Assembly (NCBI RefSeq): GCF_964340395.1
Contig: NC_135571.1
Coordinates: 67,001 to 131,000, forward strand
Source of the DNA: Glandiceps talaboti
Lineage: Eukaryota > Hemichordata > Enteropneusta > Spengelidae
Reading direction: 5' to 3'
DNA length: 64,000 nucleotides
The position numbers and the translations under genes are program-made. Each line of letters starts with the position of its first letter. Position 1 is the stretch's first letter. A model generated the notes under the pieces. The model was not told the DNA's origin and searched no databases. It saw only the letters and a program-made list of their open reading frames with translations. Below, one piece after another: positions 1-13,754 of this stretch.

Positions 1-110
1 TGTACCTCTTTAGCGTACACAAGTTCAAAAGAAAATTATGTGATGTTAATGATGGCTTCATTTAGACATTTTATGGTGAACTAGAAAAGTCAGCTTTCCT
101 TGTCATACTC

Positions 111-428
111 ATTGTACAGTGGCCTAGAAGTACATATAAACTAACATGTATTGTACAATGGCCTAGAAGTACATATAAACTAACATGCATTGTACAGTGG
201 CCTAGAAGTACATATAAACTAACATGCATTGTACAGTGGCCTAGAAGTACATATAAACTAACATGCATTGTACAGTGGTCTAGAAGTACATATAAACTAA
301 CATGCATTGTACAGTGGCCTAGAAGTACATATAAAGTAACATGCATTGTACAGTGGCCTAGAAGTACATATAAACTAACATGCATTGTACAGTGGTCTAG
401 AAGTACATATAAACTAACATGCATTGTA
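111..428. repeat. 39-bp minisatellite, about 8 copies
   Basis: Tandem unit of 39 bp starting ATTGTACAGTGGCCTAGAAG, copies nearly identical. An open frame exists on the minus strand only because 39 is a multiple of three. Confidence 0.92.
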
Positions 429-1424
429 TGGGTTGCCTAGAAATACTCATCGCATATTTCTCATACCTGGTATGTGCAATAATAGAGTTAATGATTGACC
501 GTTTTGGAAAACATTTCAAATATAGGAAGGATATGTTCAAAACTTAATGTGCAGAACTTATATCATATTTTAACTATCATGTCCTGAAAGGTGTAATAAA
601 ACTTCTTGAAAAAGCCCACTGAGGTGCAAAGCTAGTAAAGATTCAAAACATTTTGTAGTCATTTCCTCTGTCAAGGCATTCATTCATTCCTTCTTTTTCT
701 CGTAATTCGTTCTTTTGTCAATAAGTTTTGAAATTAATGTGAATCTTAAGCTGTTAATGTTGCTGGCTGTGTTCATGAAATATCTGCATATGAGAAATGA
801 ATAACAAAGTTAGATTAACTATCTCAGTAAACCTGAACACATGTATGACAACCTGCAAGCTCACTTCAGATTAGAATTAATATTTAGATGTGAAAAAGAG
901 GTTGTCCACAACAAAACAATTATTTTAGGTAATCTTTATGGCTACGTTGATATGATAACATTTATGTGATCACCCATGATTGAAACATAGCCATGTAAGC
1001 AAATGTTTATACTGAGGAAGTTTTTACCTTCAATGATCATAAAAAGATTTTGTCTACCTGTAAACAGCAGCATAGATTCATATTCAAGATAAAGGATTCC
1101 ACAGTATTTCATAACAAGGTCAACAGTCTAGATAAATATTAAAAATAATCTGATCGTAGCATGGTAACTTTAATCTCTATGTAATGAAATCTTAGCCACT
1201 GCAATAAGCAATGTTTTTATTAGAAATATAGAGAGTAATAATAACAGGCATGAAATCTTTGAAATGATAACAAATCTGTATGCCCACTATGCCAATCTGA
1301 TGTGACTGATGCGCAACAATTTTTTATGATGCGCCAAAATATGTATCCTTGGTTACCCAGACTCCTGGCTTCCACTGCCCCCAGAGGTCTGGAACTATAC
1401 AGTGTCAGTGATTGGAACTAGTAA
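429..1424. other. Non-coding, no feature recognised
   Basis: AT-rich unique-looking sequence without long reading frames, RNA genes or repeats that I can identify. Confidence 0.6.
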
Positions 1425-2292
1425 GCTGCACAGAGTGGTTGACCCTCAACATGAACTCTGTAGTAAAATCACATGGAATCAGTTGGCTGAATGGAGCGGT
1501 TGATCCACAACATGACCTCTGTCGTAATATCACATGGAATCAGTTGGCTGAATGGAGCGGTTGATCCACAACATGAACTCTGTAGTAAAATCACATGGAA
1601 TCAGTTGGCTGAATGGAGTGGTTTATCCACAACATGACCTCTGTCGTAAAATCACATGGAATCAGTTGGCTGAATGGAGCAGTTGACCCTTAACATGACC
1701 TCTGTCATAAAATCACATGGAATCAGTTGGCTGCATGGAGCGGTTGACCCTTAACATGACCTCTGTCGTAAAATCACATGGAATCAGTTGGCTGAATGGA
1801 GCGGTTGACCCTTAACATGACCTATGTCGTAAAATCACATGGAATCAGTTGGCTGAATGGAGCGGTTGACCCTTAACATGACCTCTGTCGTAAAATCACA
1901 TGGAATCAGTTGGCTGCATGGAGCGGTTGACCCTTAACATGACCTCTGTCGTTGGCTGAATGGAGCGGTTGACCCTTAACATGACCTCTGTCATAAAATC
2001 ACATGGAATCAGTTGGCTGAATGGAGCGGTTGACCCTTAACATGACCTCTGTCGTAAAATCACATGGAATCAGTTGGCTGCATGGAGCGGTTGACCCTTA
2101 ACATGACCTCTGTCGTTGGCTGAATGGAGCGGTTGACCCTTAACATGACCTCTGTCATAAAATCACATGGAATCAGTTGGCTGAATGGAGCGGTTGACCC
2201 TTAACATGACCTCTGTCGTAAAATCACATGGAATCAGTTGGCTGAATGGAGCGGTTTATCCACAACATGACCTCTGTCGTAAAATCACATGG
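1425..2292. repeat. 61-bp minisatellite, about 14 copies
   Basis: Unit of 61 bp including ATCACATGGAATCAGTTGGC. Two copies (near 1,948 and 2,113) share the same internal deletion, joining GTCG to TTGGCTGAAT, which shows that a multi-unit block was duplicated. Confidence 0.92.
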
Positions 2293-4880
2293 TGGTAACA
2301 CTTGTGAAGAGTAATTTAATTAATCTTCTGACAAAAGATGATTTTCAAAAAGTTTATACCATGATTTGTATTAAATATATACAGTGTTGATAAAAATGAA
2401 AATTAGGAATCATTTTGATTCAATCAGAAACTACTATCCAAGTTCTGTGACAGTCACCTTCTTTCATTCAATTCCTTGACGCTGTATCCCCTGACTGCCT
2501 TGGGATGGCGAGGAGTTTAGGTAACCTAGACTACAAAATTTGGTTGTCCCTCTATCACTTACTATGTGATGACAAACAAGTGCAGCCATTTTTTTCATCA
2601 ATTTGACCACCAACAAAAACTTTTGTTTTCTCTTAAAGGCTGACTGAAAACGACACCAAGCATGTCTTTCTTTATGCTAATTCTAAATAATATATTTTCT
2701 AAAGTTTATCATAGTTATTGTTTAGGCAGACATACACATGTATTTTGAGTAAAGATGTAATATTTTTAACTGAGTGCTGTTGTCATGACAATAATAAAAA
2801 AAGAGTATATCACTTCTTCAGTAAGAAGGTAGCTTAAACGATCTAGACACAGAAATCTAGTGATCTGATTTGTTTTGGAAATTTAGATAATAAACATTGC
2901 AATTCATAAGCAAGACTTATCAAGTCATCAAATTCTGAACAAACTTCGTGAATATTAATGAAAAGAATTAAAACAATAATTGATGATTATAACAGAACTG
3001 ACTTTAAAAGGTGTCAAAAATTGTGACAGGCTCTTAGAGTATTAGCAATAAAGCAAAATGAGTTACAGAAAATAAAACAAACATCGTGGTAGAGATTTTG
3101 CAGATATTCATAAAATAAGTTATTTCTGTGAATTGAGAATCTGTCAATTTCCAGATTTGAGAACCGTCATACCAGTAACATGAATCTGTCCTAATCTAAA
3201 CAAGAAAGCTTATCAAAGTTTAGACCTTCCATTGTTCAAATTGTTCTAGATGGAAAGGGTATAGTTCACATTGCTCTAGATCAGAAGGTCATAGTTCACA
3301 TTATTTGAGATGGAGAGTTCATAGGTCATATTGTTGTAATGCTTGTGTTATTGTGTCTTTTTTGTGCACAGCATTAGGAGGAGTTTTAAGCACATCATCA
3401 TCATCATAGTCACTATGGCAACTTGACCAGGTACCCAAGTTTAGAAGAGTCCAGAGTCTTCAGAGGTAGTGTAGCTGCAACACAAACCCCTATCCTAGCT
3501 TTCAGAATGGAATAACCTTGTTGTCCTGTAGTTGTTGGCAAAATCTATTTATGCATTGTAGGGGAATCATGAGTTATAAATTACTGTAGCTGACATTATA
3601 TGATATAGCAGTGGATGTATTTTAAAAAAGGGGGAAAAAGAAGAAAAATATGATAATCCAGGTTTCTGAAATGTACATTTAACTATGGTTTAAGAGAACA
3701 GAGTTTTGAAAGGAGCACAATTTTAGCTTAGAATTACAAATATAAGAAAAATGCTGCATTAAAATTGTACTTCAAATTTTATCCAATTTTGAAACTTTTA
3801 ATTTGTCTTTTTGAAATAAATGTTACTTTGTGTCAAGTTCTCTGAGAAGTATCATGTGGTCTGAAGATTTGCTGTTTTCTATGTGGTTTGTGACAACAGG
3901 GAAGAGGCACAGAGTAACATTTATCAACTCCCTCTTTCATAATGTAGTTCCTGCATTTTCAAATTGAAGAAATCAGTAAATGTTTCTAATTTCTGGATGA
4001 CATAGAATTTATATGCTGCTTGTTTTTGTATTGAATGTAGTAGATAGTGACTTGGTTATTGTTAAAATGTAAAACTAGTGGAAGTTTCAAGCAGATTTTG
4101 TACTCATTCACTCAGACATTAAATTTGTCTCATTTTACAGTAGGTTCTGGTCTGTTATTTATCATTAACAGACCTTTCAATATAGGCAAGTGAACATGCA
4201 ATCCAGTTTAGTTTCTAGCTGATGTTTAGTATGTAATGTGAAGAAGATAAAAATATAACACAGTTGCATATAGCCATGGAAAACACTGCAAATGATCATT
4301 GAATTCCTTAGGATCAGTGATCCATGACACTCACAAGACTTGTTTCTGGTCCCACATCAGATTTGATACAGGGACCAGTAACAACTAATTTATCCATAGC
4401 TGTAATTGGCTATAAGTTCCTTGCATTCTGATTGGTCTGTGTCAGTAAACATTTTCAAATGGGAAGGCATTGATGTGATTGGCTTTAGGAAATGAATTTG
4501 CCAGCCCACATAGTGGAGATGTCAATTAAGTTTGTTTATGTGTTTAGCCTACTCATGACCTCACAACAATCAATGCAAGACAAATTCAACATATTGTTTT
4601 GACCAGAGCAAAGTAGACTGACTGCCTAAAAACTAGTTTGAGTGAGGATTGCCAATGAAATACAAAAGTGTGCTGGAATTCATTCACATTTTGGCACTAG
4701 GTTTTAGCACAACTGTTCTGAGGTTCTGTTAACTATTGACTGAAGTCTGACCTCTTAACTTATCTATATCCATTACGTACTATAGATACTACTGCATATG
4801 CACAAGGCAAGCATGGGCTTTTTCTTGTGTCTGAGATGACTACATGTACAGATTAGTCATGATTTGCACCGACAATATAT
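2293..4880. other. Non-coding, no feature recognised
   Basis: AT-rich sequence with no supported gene. A short (CAT)n run lies near 3,393-3,406. Confidence 0.6.
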
Positions 4881-4984
4881 AGAGTTAAGAGTTCAATAAT
4901 GCTATATGCATGGTGTAATTTCTGTGTGTGTATGTATGTGCAGAGATGTGAATGTAGATAATTAATATTAAATTACATATTGTC

Positions 4985-5400
4985 ACCCAGCAACTCAGAT
5001 ACCACACATAGCAACAACAATGATTGAGCATATTGCATAGGTAACAGCAGGGATGTAAATATGCTAGCACAAGGCCATGCCCCCCTTAGCAATTATGAAA
5101 TGATGATGTAATTGCAAAGATAAAAACAAGGCTGTGTAGACAAATGAATAAACCATCAGAAATGTATGCAGTATGCCTATTAACAAGACCACACCCATAG
5201 CAACAGCCAAAAGATGAAGTATATGGTAAAGAAAGTAACATACCAGGCAAGGGAGTAAGCATTCAAAAATGTATGCAAATATACCTAGCAACAAGACCGT
5301 CCCCATAGCAACAACCAATGGTGATTTTATATTGCAAAGATAACAACAGGAATTAATATACAAGTAAATAAACATTCAAAAAATGTACAGTTGTGGTCAT
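4985..5400. repeat. Dispersed repeat with 'CATAGCAAC' segments
   Basis: Two or more diverged segments of the form CCATAGCAAC followed by GATRATGTATATGGCAAAGATAAC and an AATAAACATTCA tail. They recur at 9,415-9,610, so this is an interspersed family of unknown type. Confidence 0.55.
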
Positions 5401-5596
5401 TCTTGCAAGCCAGAGCATTTTTTCACGGCTGATGCAATGAAAAATAATACCCATACCCTTTCGGCATTGGCTGATAAGACTCGCCATAGAGGGCGGTCAT
5501 GTATGACGATGAGTTGTGGTACAATGCCAGTGGTGCTATTTTTTACATTATGAAGAGAAGGACACAATGTCACTTCCCTCATTAGTGTTGGGAAAG

Positions 5597-6020
5597 TGTA
5601 CCATAGAGAAGGAATTTCCTGTCTACATTATGAAAGAGTGGAAAGTGTACCATAATGAAGGAATTTCCAATCTACATTATGAAAGAGTGGAAAGTGTACC
5701 ATAGAGAAGGAATTTCCTATCTACATTATGAAAGAGTGGAAAGTGTACCATAATGAAGGAATTTCCTATCTACATTATGAAAGAGTGGAAAGTGTACCAT
5801 AGAGAAGGAATTTCCTATCTACATTATGAAAGAGTGGAAAGTGTACCATAATGAAGGAATTTCCTATCTACATTATGAAAGAGTGGAAAGTGTACCATAG
5901 AGAAGGAATTTCCTATCTACATTATGAAAGAGTGGAAAGTGTACCATAATGAAGGAATTTCCTATCTACATTATGAAAGAGTGGAAAGTGTACTATAATG
6001 AAGGAATTTCCTGTCTACAT
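5597..6020. repeat. 49-bp minisatellite with 98-bp higher order
   Basis: Unit of 49 bp around AAGGAATTTCCTATCTACAT. ATAGAGAAGG and ATAATGAAGG variants alternate strictly for most of the array, so the duplicated unit is a 98-bp dimer. Confidence 0.9.
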
Positions 6021-6256
6021 TAATTATGAAGGGGGTGGTGAATTGTTCATAATTAAATAATTTCATTGTTTTAATCAATCTAGGACTAAATTCTATGTTC
6101 TTATCACATGTTCAAAAAACAAGGTGGAAAACAGCAAACTCCATGACCAGGGAAGTTGGTAAAGAAATGTTGTGATTTGTACTCATTTCTAACATTCTGT
6201 TTTTATTAGTGAGAGAAAAAACCATGCATTATCTTGCCATGATTTATTATCATTGT

Positions 6257-6379
6257 CTTGTTCTATAGACTGTAAGATACGTCGTGACGTTTCGCCCTCA
6301 CCGGCCTCCTGATGTGTTAGGGGTTGCCTGATGTTTGAGGGTGCCCCATCATGGCGTACCTTACAGACTACTTGTTCTA
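6257..6379. mobile_element. MITE-like element with 9-bp target duplication
   Basis: A 105-bp element (6,266-6,370) has imperfect terminal inverted repeats, TAGACTGTAAGATACG on the left and CGTACCTTACAGACTA on the right, about 24 bp with five mismatches. It is flanked by a perfect direct repeat CTTGTTCTA at 6,257-6,265 and 6,371-6,379. It has no coding capacity. A 9-bp duplication is typical of Mutator-like transposons, so it may be a non-autonomous member of that group (inference). Confidence 0.78.
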
Positions 6380-8100
6380 CTGCATGTGTAAAGTACATTG
6401 TACATTCATCACAGTTCAAGAGAGTAACAGATTTCAGTATGCATCTGAAATTCATTTTTCCTGAATTTCAGCAAATTTCTTGATGTAAGGATCAGAATAA
6501 AGAAGCCTTGCCACTGTTTAGTCCGGAATCATTTTTTTGACCAAGTGTATGGTCAACAAGACCTGAAAGTACAGGTTACCTCCTTTGCAATAGGGATAGT
6601 TGGAGATGTTTTACATCTTCTCAATGTGTACATTTATAATACATGTATACCATCTAGGTCAATATTACATCTTGCTATTTGGTTTAAGTACCTTATATAT
6701 ACTTATAGACCAGAGACTTGTCTTGGTGTTACTTATAATTGCTCTCTACACAAGCTATTAAGGCATAATGCAGTTCGAAGCACAGGAATTTTTTTGAATT
6801 TGAAGTTACCACCAACAGCTGTCCTAAGATCTAAGTGGATCTTATATATAAACTTAAAATGTATAATCAATGCCACATGCCCAATTACAAGCGCCTGACT
6901 CAATATCAGGTCCACTTACATTTTAACACAGCTGTTGGAAATTATATTTCAAATCCATGATTCATTTCTGTGCTCTGAAGTGCATATGGTTTGGTTTGGT
7001 TTGGTTTGGTTTGGTTTGGTGTAGAGCGCTGAGAGCTTTAGTAACACCAAACCAAGTCTCTGGGCTTCTTTATGCTATACATGCATATTAAAGATTTCAA
7101 AGATGGATAAATTGCAATCTTTATCATAGTATTATCTGCATATGTTAAAAACATAAGGAGATTTTATGTAAACAGTGTATACTGTATAGTGTATTGCTTA
7201 TTTCCATGACAACACACATTTATAGGGGAAGAGATGAATATTGACTCACTAGTGACACAGGTGTAAAACACCTCTAAACTACTGGAGGGAAGACAGCACT
7301 ATCAGGTTTGAATATATCTGCTTGAAAGAATTTAAACAAACCCTCCATAAGATCATTATACAAATGTGAACTTTTAGTATTGAGGGCTGATTTGTTGAAA
7401 AGATAAAAAAAAAGTCTTGCAGTCGAGTGTTAGACACATCAGTGATAAATTTGCAATACAATACTCACTGCTTGTAAAACTTGTTCACTTTAAAGGTTGA
7501 ACATCTCCACTGAAATGTTTTTTTCTGATATAAACCAGATCTATTTCATTATCATTGTAAGTACTTCAGTTGTAGTGAAATTAAACTGTATTGTCTTTAT
7601 ATGAAGTCGCTTAATATCTGCCCTGTTCTTTCCATGCTGATGCGTAGAAAACAATATCTTGGTTGATAAAGTGTGTATTGTATATTTAAAGGGCAGGGTT
7701 CTGTTTGCATGTATCAATTGTATAGAGTGACTTTGTATGTGTATCATGGAAAACTCACAGTCCATGCATATTTCTATATTTTTTTCTTTACTACTTGCTG
7801 CCGTCTTGGATTTCCCATAGTGTCAAAGTTCAGAGTTCACAATTCAAACATGACATGAAGAGGTCATTGAATTACAAGTCTGACAGGCAACAAAATACTG
7901 TAATAAAAGTGAAAATGTTCAGAAAATAAAGTCATTTTATTCAGTGAACATGCTTAAATCTAACATAGACAATGCTTTTGAAGGAAATCTAGAAAATTGC
8001 AAAATTGGCAGCAAATGAGGTGAATTTCCTCAATATTGTTATTCTCATAAATTACATAAATTAGTGTGATAGAAAGTTGCTGAATGGAAGTGGCTGATGG
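6380..8100. other. Non-coding, with a (GGTTT)n tract
   Basis: No gene supported. A pentamer GGTTT repeat, about six copies, lies at 6,988-7,020. Confidence 0.6.
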
Positions 8101-8130
8101 TAATTGGTATCAAATCTGACAAAACAATCG

Positions 8131-8222
8131 AAGGGTTTCACTCTTGTATATTGGCCAATCAAAGGGTTTCACTCTTGTATATTGGCCAATCAAAGGGTTT
8201 CACTCTTGTATATTGGCCAATC
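8131..8222. repeat. 31-bp tandem repeat, 3 copies
   Basis: Unit AAGGGTTTCACTCTTGTATA followed by TTGGCCAATCA. Includes a CCAAT box motif by chance; no gene follows. Confidence 0.85.
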
Positions 8223-8394
8223 ACGTTTCTTAGGGCATAGTTATGAAATATTTGATATTGATGTTTACATAATATAAAATTTGACTGAATAGCAGCCGAT
8301 TTTGACATTTGACCTTGACATTCATGGTCAGTTAATATGTAAATCAAGCTATTTCTTGCATATCACAGATACTTTCTTGTATTTATAAGCTGCA

Positions 8395-8800
8395 TCAGTT
8401 CCTTATAAATCATGTTTGCTGACTGATTATATAGAAGTATTACTGTTGGTGGTCATATCTCTATTTAATACTGAATGGTGGCCATATTTGTAATAAAAAA
8501 ATACAAAAACTGTAGTAAATAGAGACTCCAGTCTAGTGTCTACCCCTATTATCAGTGCAAGATTTCTTTGCAGACGTTGATCTTTGATCTTGACCCCCCC
8601 CCCCCCCCAACCTTCAGGGTAAGTTATAAAAATGAAGCCATTTCTTGCATATCACAGGCACTTTCTTGCATTTTATGGTTAGTCTAATTTCTTCTAAATC
8701 ATGTTTGTAAGTAATACAGATTGAAGAAGAGTAATATACACAAGCCTTACTTTTAGTGAACATATCAGTCTATTTACTGAATGGCAGCAGTATAAGGTCC
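8395..8800. repeat. Dispersed repeat with 'AATGGYNGCCATATTTG'
   Basis: Shares ACTGAATGGTGGCCATATTT, then AGAGACTCCAGTCTAGTGTC and ATCAGTGCAAG, with 58,030-58,570 and with a fragment at 9,605-9,665. It contains a C10 homopolymer near 8,595-8,608. Confidence 0.6.
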
Positions 8801-8880
8801 ATTAAGGTGCTGTAAGCTGTAAACACTTAATATGCCATTTATTGTTCATGTTACTTTTTAGCACAATATTACCATAGGCA

Positions 8881-9230
8881 TGGTAAAGTGTCTGTGTATG
8901 TATGCATGTGTATGGGTGTGTGTACATAAACAGACTTAAAGTAAAAGATTGCCTTGGTATTTGGTGGGACATCACTTAGGGTGTGTAGATGGAAAGTTGT
9001 TCAAGTGAAAATGATCACACCAGAGATGTGTATTGTGGGTTATAAAGGGTGCTTTTCAATGAAAAACTTAATTCCAAAACTGTTTGACAGATTGGCCTGA
9101 AATGTGGTGGGACATACATGAAGGGGTGTGTAGATGAAGGTCTGGATTGTTCATACCATTGGGATCCTATCAGTGATATGTAAATTAGGTATAAAAATGT
9201 GAACATTTAGTAAAAATCTTTTAATGGGGA
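8881..9230. repeat. Dispersed repeat with 'TTTGGTRGGGACAT'
   Basis: Shares TATTTGGTGGGACATCACTT, GTGTAGATGGAAAG, GTTCAA and GATCA in the same order with 14,900-15,140. In both places it lies 5' of the hairpin-bearing repeat. Confidence 0.55.
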
Positions 9231-9414
9231 TGTTTCTTGAGATGTGAAGATGAAGAATTATTAAGGACTTGATGAACCTGTCAGTGATATGCTGCTATGC
9301 AAATTGAATCTAATAATGTCACTTTTGGTGAAAAAGTTATATCTAAAAAAAATACTTGGTGGATGTAGCTGAAATCTGATGGGGATTTGCTAAGGTGTTA
9401 TTCTATTGACACAA

Positions 9415-9610
9415 ATGACCCTAGCAACCATAACCATGCCCTTGGCAAAAGCCAAATGCCATTATATTTTGCAAAGATAACATTTTTTGGATGGACAAGT
9501 GAATAAACATTGAAAGTATGTATGCATATATTCCTTAGCAAGGAGAGACCACAACCATAGCATTAGTCAAATGATAATGTATATGGCAAAGATAACACCA
9601 GGTAGTAGTA
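9415..9610. repeat. Second copy of the 'CATAGCAAC' dispersed repeat
   Basis: Diverged copy of 4,985-5,400, with GCAAAGATAACA and AAGTGAATAAACATTGAAAG in the same order. Confidence 0.5.
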
Positions 9611-9690
9611 AATAGAGACTCCATTCAAGTGTCCACCTCTAGTATCAGTGCAACTGCAAGGGATAGTTTGGCAAGAAGATAAATATTTTT

Positions 9691-10030
9691 AGCCCCCAAC
9701 GGTCAGAATGCGGAGGGGCTTATATACCTTGGGTTCTGTCCGCACGTGCACCTCATATCTGTGGCATACACTAACCGATTTCAGCCAAACCTGGCACAAA
9801 AGTAACATGCTATGTGAGACATGCATGTCACTTTGTTTTGTTACTGAATCAAATATGGCTGAATGGTGGCCATATTTGATGTTTGTGTGTTTACCCTCAT
9901 ACCTATGGTATGCAACAACCGATTTCAACCAAACCTTGCACAAAGGTAACATGCTGTGTGAGACATGTGCACATCTCTTTGTTTTGTTATTGACTCAAAT
10001 ATGGCCGAATGGCAGCCATCTTTGTTGTTA
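9691..10030. repeat. Hairpin-headed dispersed repeat, copy 1
   Basis: Starts with a GC-rich hairpin (AGCCCCC...GGGGCT, 9,691-9,720), then TTGGGTTCTGTCCG, ACCGATTTCAGCCAAACCTG, AACATGCTATG and AATATGGCTGAATG, with the second half repeated once. Same layout as 15,186 onward. Confidence 0.62.
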
Positions 10031-10263
10031 AATTTCACAGTATGTATCATTACTTTGTAGATGTAATATGTAGTGGTGCCTTCAAGTTCCTTCACTCATA
10101 TTATCAAATTTTAAGACCTTGACTTTTGACCTTGAATGTCTTCCTACACTACAAATATTTGCATCATGGGAAAGTCTAACACAGCATTTTGATGTTAAAA
10201 TTGCCAAAATGGTAATCACCTTACACAATACAACACACACGTTGGGAGCTTGTTAAAAATGAC

Positions 10264-10555
10264 ATCACCCAGCTACTACAAAACTGCACATAGCATAGCA
10301 ACACTAAAATAACATTTAGTCACCCAGCTACTACAAAACTGCACATAGCATAGCAACACTAAAATAACATCTAGTCACCCAGCTACTACGAAACTGCACA
10401 TAGCATAGCAACACTAAAATAACATTAGTCACCCAGCTACTACAAAACTGCACATTACACTAAAATAACATTTAGTCACCCAGCTACTACGAAACTGCAC
10501 ATAGCATAGCAACACTAAAATAACATTTAGTCACCCAGCTACTATGAAACTGAAC
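10264..10555. repeat. 55-bp minisatellite, about 5-6 copies
   Basis: Unit starting AGTCACCCAGCTACTACAAA and ending AAAATAACATTT. One copy lacks the CATAGCATAGCAA part. Confidence 0.9.
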
Positions 10556-10601
10556 ATATATATATGTATATATAGTTTTGGTAGTACTGGAACTCTTTCT
10601 T

Positions 10602-10802
<201 letters not shown>

Positions 10803-11040
10803 AAGTATATATATATGTATAAGTATAGTGTATGCATATATATGTCACGCTAAAATAAACTCAGTAAGTTTCAAGCTCATACTAGTACGTGATTGGCCAA
10901 TACACAGAATATATTGCAATAATCATGCTATATTTCAGAGAAGGGTTTTCTAATGCTACGGTAAATTGTTATCTTGTGTCATTTCTGAACAAATAGTTTG
11001 TTAGTTTTCTGATGTTTCTTTTTATTGTATGAAAACATTT

Positions 11041-11895
11041 GCGTCAGTCTTTATGCCACATTGCATATCTTTATGCCATATTGCGTATCTTTATGCCATA
11101 TTGCATATCTTTATGCCATATTGCGTATCTTTATGCCATATTGCGTATCTTTATGCCATATTGCGTATCTTTATGCCATATTGCATATCTTTATGCCATA
11201 TTGCGTATCTTTATGCCATATTGCATATCTTTATGCCATATTGCGTCCGTCTTTATGCCATATTATGTCTATGCCATTTTGCGTCAGTCTTTATGCCATA
11301 TTGTGTGTTTATGCCATATTATGTGTCTATGCCATATTGAATCAGTCTTTATGCCATATTGTGTGTCTATGCCATATTGCGTCAGTCTTTATGCCATATT
11401 GCATGTCTTTATGCCATATTATGTGTCTATGCCATATTGCATCAGTCTTTATACCATATTGCATCAGTCTTTATACCATATTGCATCAGTCTTTATACCA
11501 TATTGCATGTCTTTATGCCATATTATGTGTCTATGCCATATTGCATCAGTCTTTATGCCATATTGCATCAGTCTTTATACCATATTGCATCAGTCTTTAT
11601 GCCATATTGCATCAGTCTTTATGCCATATTGTGTTAAGTCTTTATACCATATTGCATCAGTCTTTATGCCATATTGTGTTAGTCTTTATACCATATTGCA
11701 TCAGTCTTTATGCCATATTGTGTTAGTCTTTATACCATATTGCATCAGTCTTTATGCCATATTGTGTTAGTCTTTATACCATATTGCATCAGTCTTTATG
11801 CCATATTGTGTTAGTCTTTATACCATATTGCATCAGTCGTTATGCCATATTGTGTTAGTCTTTATACCATATTGCATCAGTCTTTATGCCATATT
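11041..11895. repeat. 20-22-bp minisatellite
   Basis: About 40 units of TCTTTATGCCATATTGCGTA (20 bp) in the first part, changing to 22-bp units with CAGTC and alternating GCC/ACC variants in the second part. Confidence 0.93.
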
Positions 11896-12486
11896 CAAGT
11901 TAGCCTCTGTATTATATCAAAACTTGTATCATATGGTTTTAAGATGTATGCTGTATTCTTATTAGCTGAAGAAGATAAATGCCATGTTTTGTGTTAACCA
12001 AACAGAAATGATTTGTGTACGGAATCTTTGTACCTTTATTTTGATTTGGCAAAGTGAATATAGATGCATAATGTGTTGCTTTAGCCAATCAAAACAGATA
12101 ATGTATATAAACTTGAGTATTACCTTCCTTGTACAGGTTAAAAGTGTATTACATATTAAGTAGATATGGCAAAGTAGTTCTTTATGATTCTTGTAAAAAA
12201 TAAACTGATATCCTACACTGCAGTTTTACAGCATTTTAAGTTCTTTGGAACAGTTGTCAAGCAAGGCTTTTACTTCTATGTTTGCCTTAAACAATTGTTT
12301 GCCACCTTGTAGCATTTTTGAGAGTTGTAACAAACCTTTTCTTTGAAAAACACTACTAGATATTGATGAGAAATCAGATACATTTGTTACAAAGTCTACT
12401 TTGTGGTCTTCAATATTTTAGTCAGTAACAGAAATTATAAACATCTGATCAGGAAGGAGCCTTCCATATAAACACAATTGAATATT
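11896..12486. other. Non-coding, no feature recognised
   Basis: AT-rich spacer between two minisatellites. No gene or RNA signature seen. Confidence 0.6.
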
Positions 12487-13660
12487 CAGCTTCTGCTACC
12501 CAACCCCTCTTATGTGAAATGGATTGGTCTGATGACTTCTGATAACTTAACTCTACGCACCCAACCCCTCTTATGTGAAATGGATCGGTCTGATGACTTC
12601 TGATAACTGTACATACCCAGCCCCTCTTATGTGAAATGGATTGGTCTGATGACTTCTGATAACTTAACTGTACATACACAACCCCTCTTATGTGAAATGG
12701 ATTGGTCTGATGACTTCTGATAACTGTACATACCCAACCCCTCTTATGTGAAATGGGTTGGTCTGATGACTTCTGATAATTTAACTGTACATACCCAGCC
12801 ACTCTTACGTGAAATGGATTGGTCTTATGACTTCTAATAACTTAACTGTATGCACCCAACCCCTCTTATGTGAAATGGGTTGGTCTTATGACTTCTGATA
12901 ACTGTATGCACCCAACTCCTCTTATGTGAAATGGATTGGTCTGATGACTTCTGATAACTTAACTGTACATACCCAGCCCCTCCTATGTGAAATGGGTTGG
13001 TCTGATGACTTCTAATAACTTAACTGTATGCACCCAACCCCTCTTATGTGAAATGGGTTGGTCTGATGACTTCTGATAACTTAACTGTACATACCCAGCC
13101 CCTCCTATGTGAAATGGGTTGGTCTGATGACTTCTAATAACTTAACTGTATGCACCCAACCCCTCTTATGTGAAATGGGTTGGTCTGATGACTTCTAATA
13201 ACTTAACTGTATGCACCCAACCCCTCTTATGTGAAATGGGTTGGTCTTATGACTTCTGATAACTGTATGCACCCAACTCCTCTTATGTGAAATGGATTGG
13301 TCTGATGACTTCTGATAACTTAACTTACATACCCAACCCCTCTTATGTGAAATGGGTTGGTCTTATGACTTCTGATAACTGTATGCACCCAACTCCTCTT
13401 ATGTGAAATGGATTGGTCTGATGACTTCTGATAACTTAACTTACATACCCAACCCCTCTTATGTGAAATGGATTGGTCTGATGACTTCTGATAACTTAAC
13501 TGTATGCGCCCAACCCCTCTTATGTGAAATGGGTTGGTCTAATGACTTCTGATAACTGTATATACCCAACCCCCTTTATGTGAAATGGGTTGGTCTGATG
13601 ACTTCTGATAACTGTATATACCCAACCCCTCTTATGTGAAATGGGTTGGTCTGATGATTA
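12487..13660. repeat. 56/61-bp minisatellite, about 20 copies
   Basis: Unit built on CCCCTCTTATGTGAAATGGG and TTGGTCTGATGACTTCTGAT. Some copies contain TTAAC and are 61 bp; others lack it and are 56 bp. Confidence 0.93.
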
Positions 13661-13754
13661 ATCTGCATACTCAATCTCTTGTATGTGATTGGTTGGTCTG
13701 TACAATTAACTTCAATATACAAAATCCTTCTTCTATGGCAGCAGAAAGCACTAC

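Noticed and set aside
6189-6455. 88-codon minus-strand ORF
   Set aside because: Mostly the MITE and its flanks.
11025-11770. Cys/His-rich plus-strand ORFs
   Set aside because: Three overlapping frames are open across the same 20-22-bp minisatellite; no evidence of selection on one.
12487-13660. CTGATGA strings in the 56/61-bp array as hammerhead cores
   Set aside because: No GAAA with flanking stems at the required spacing in any unit.
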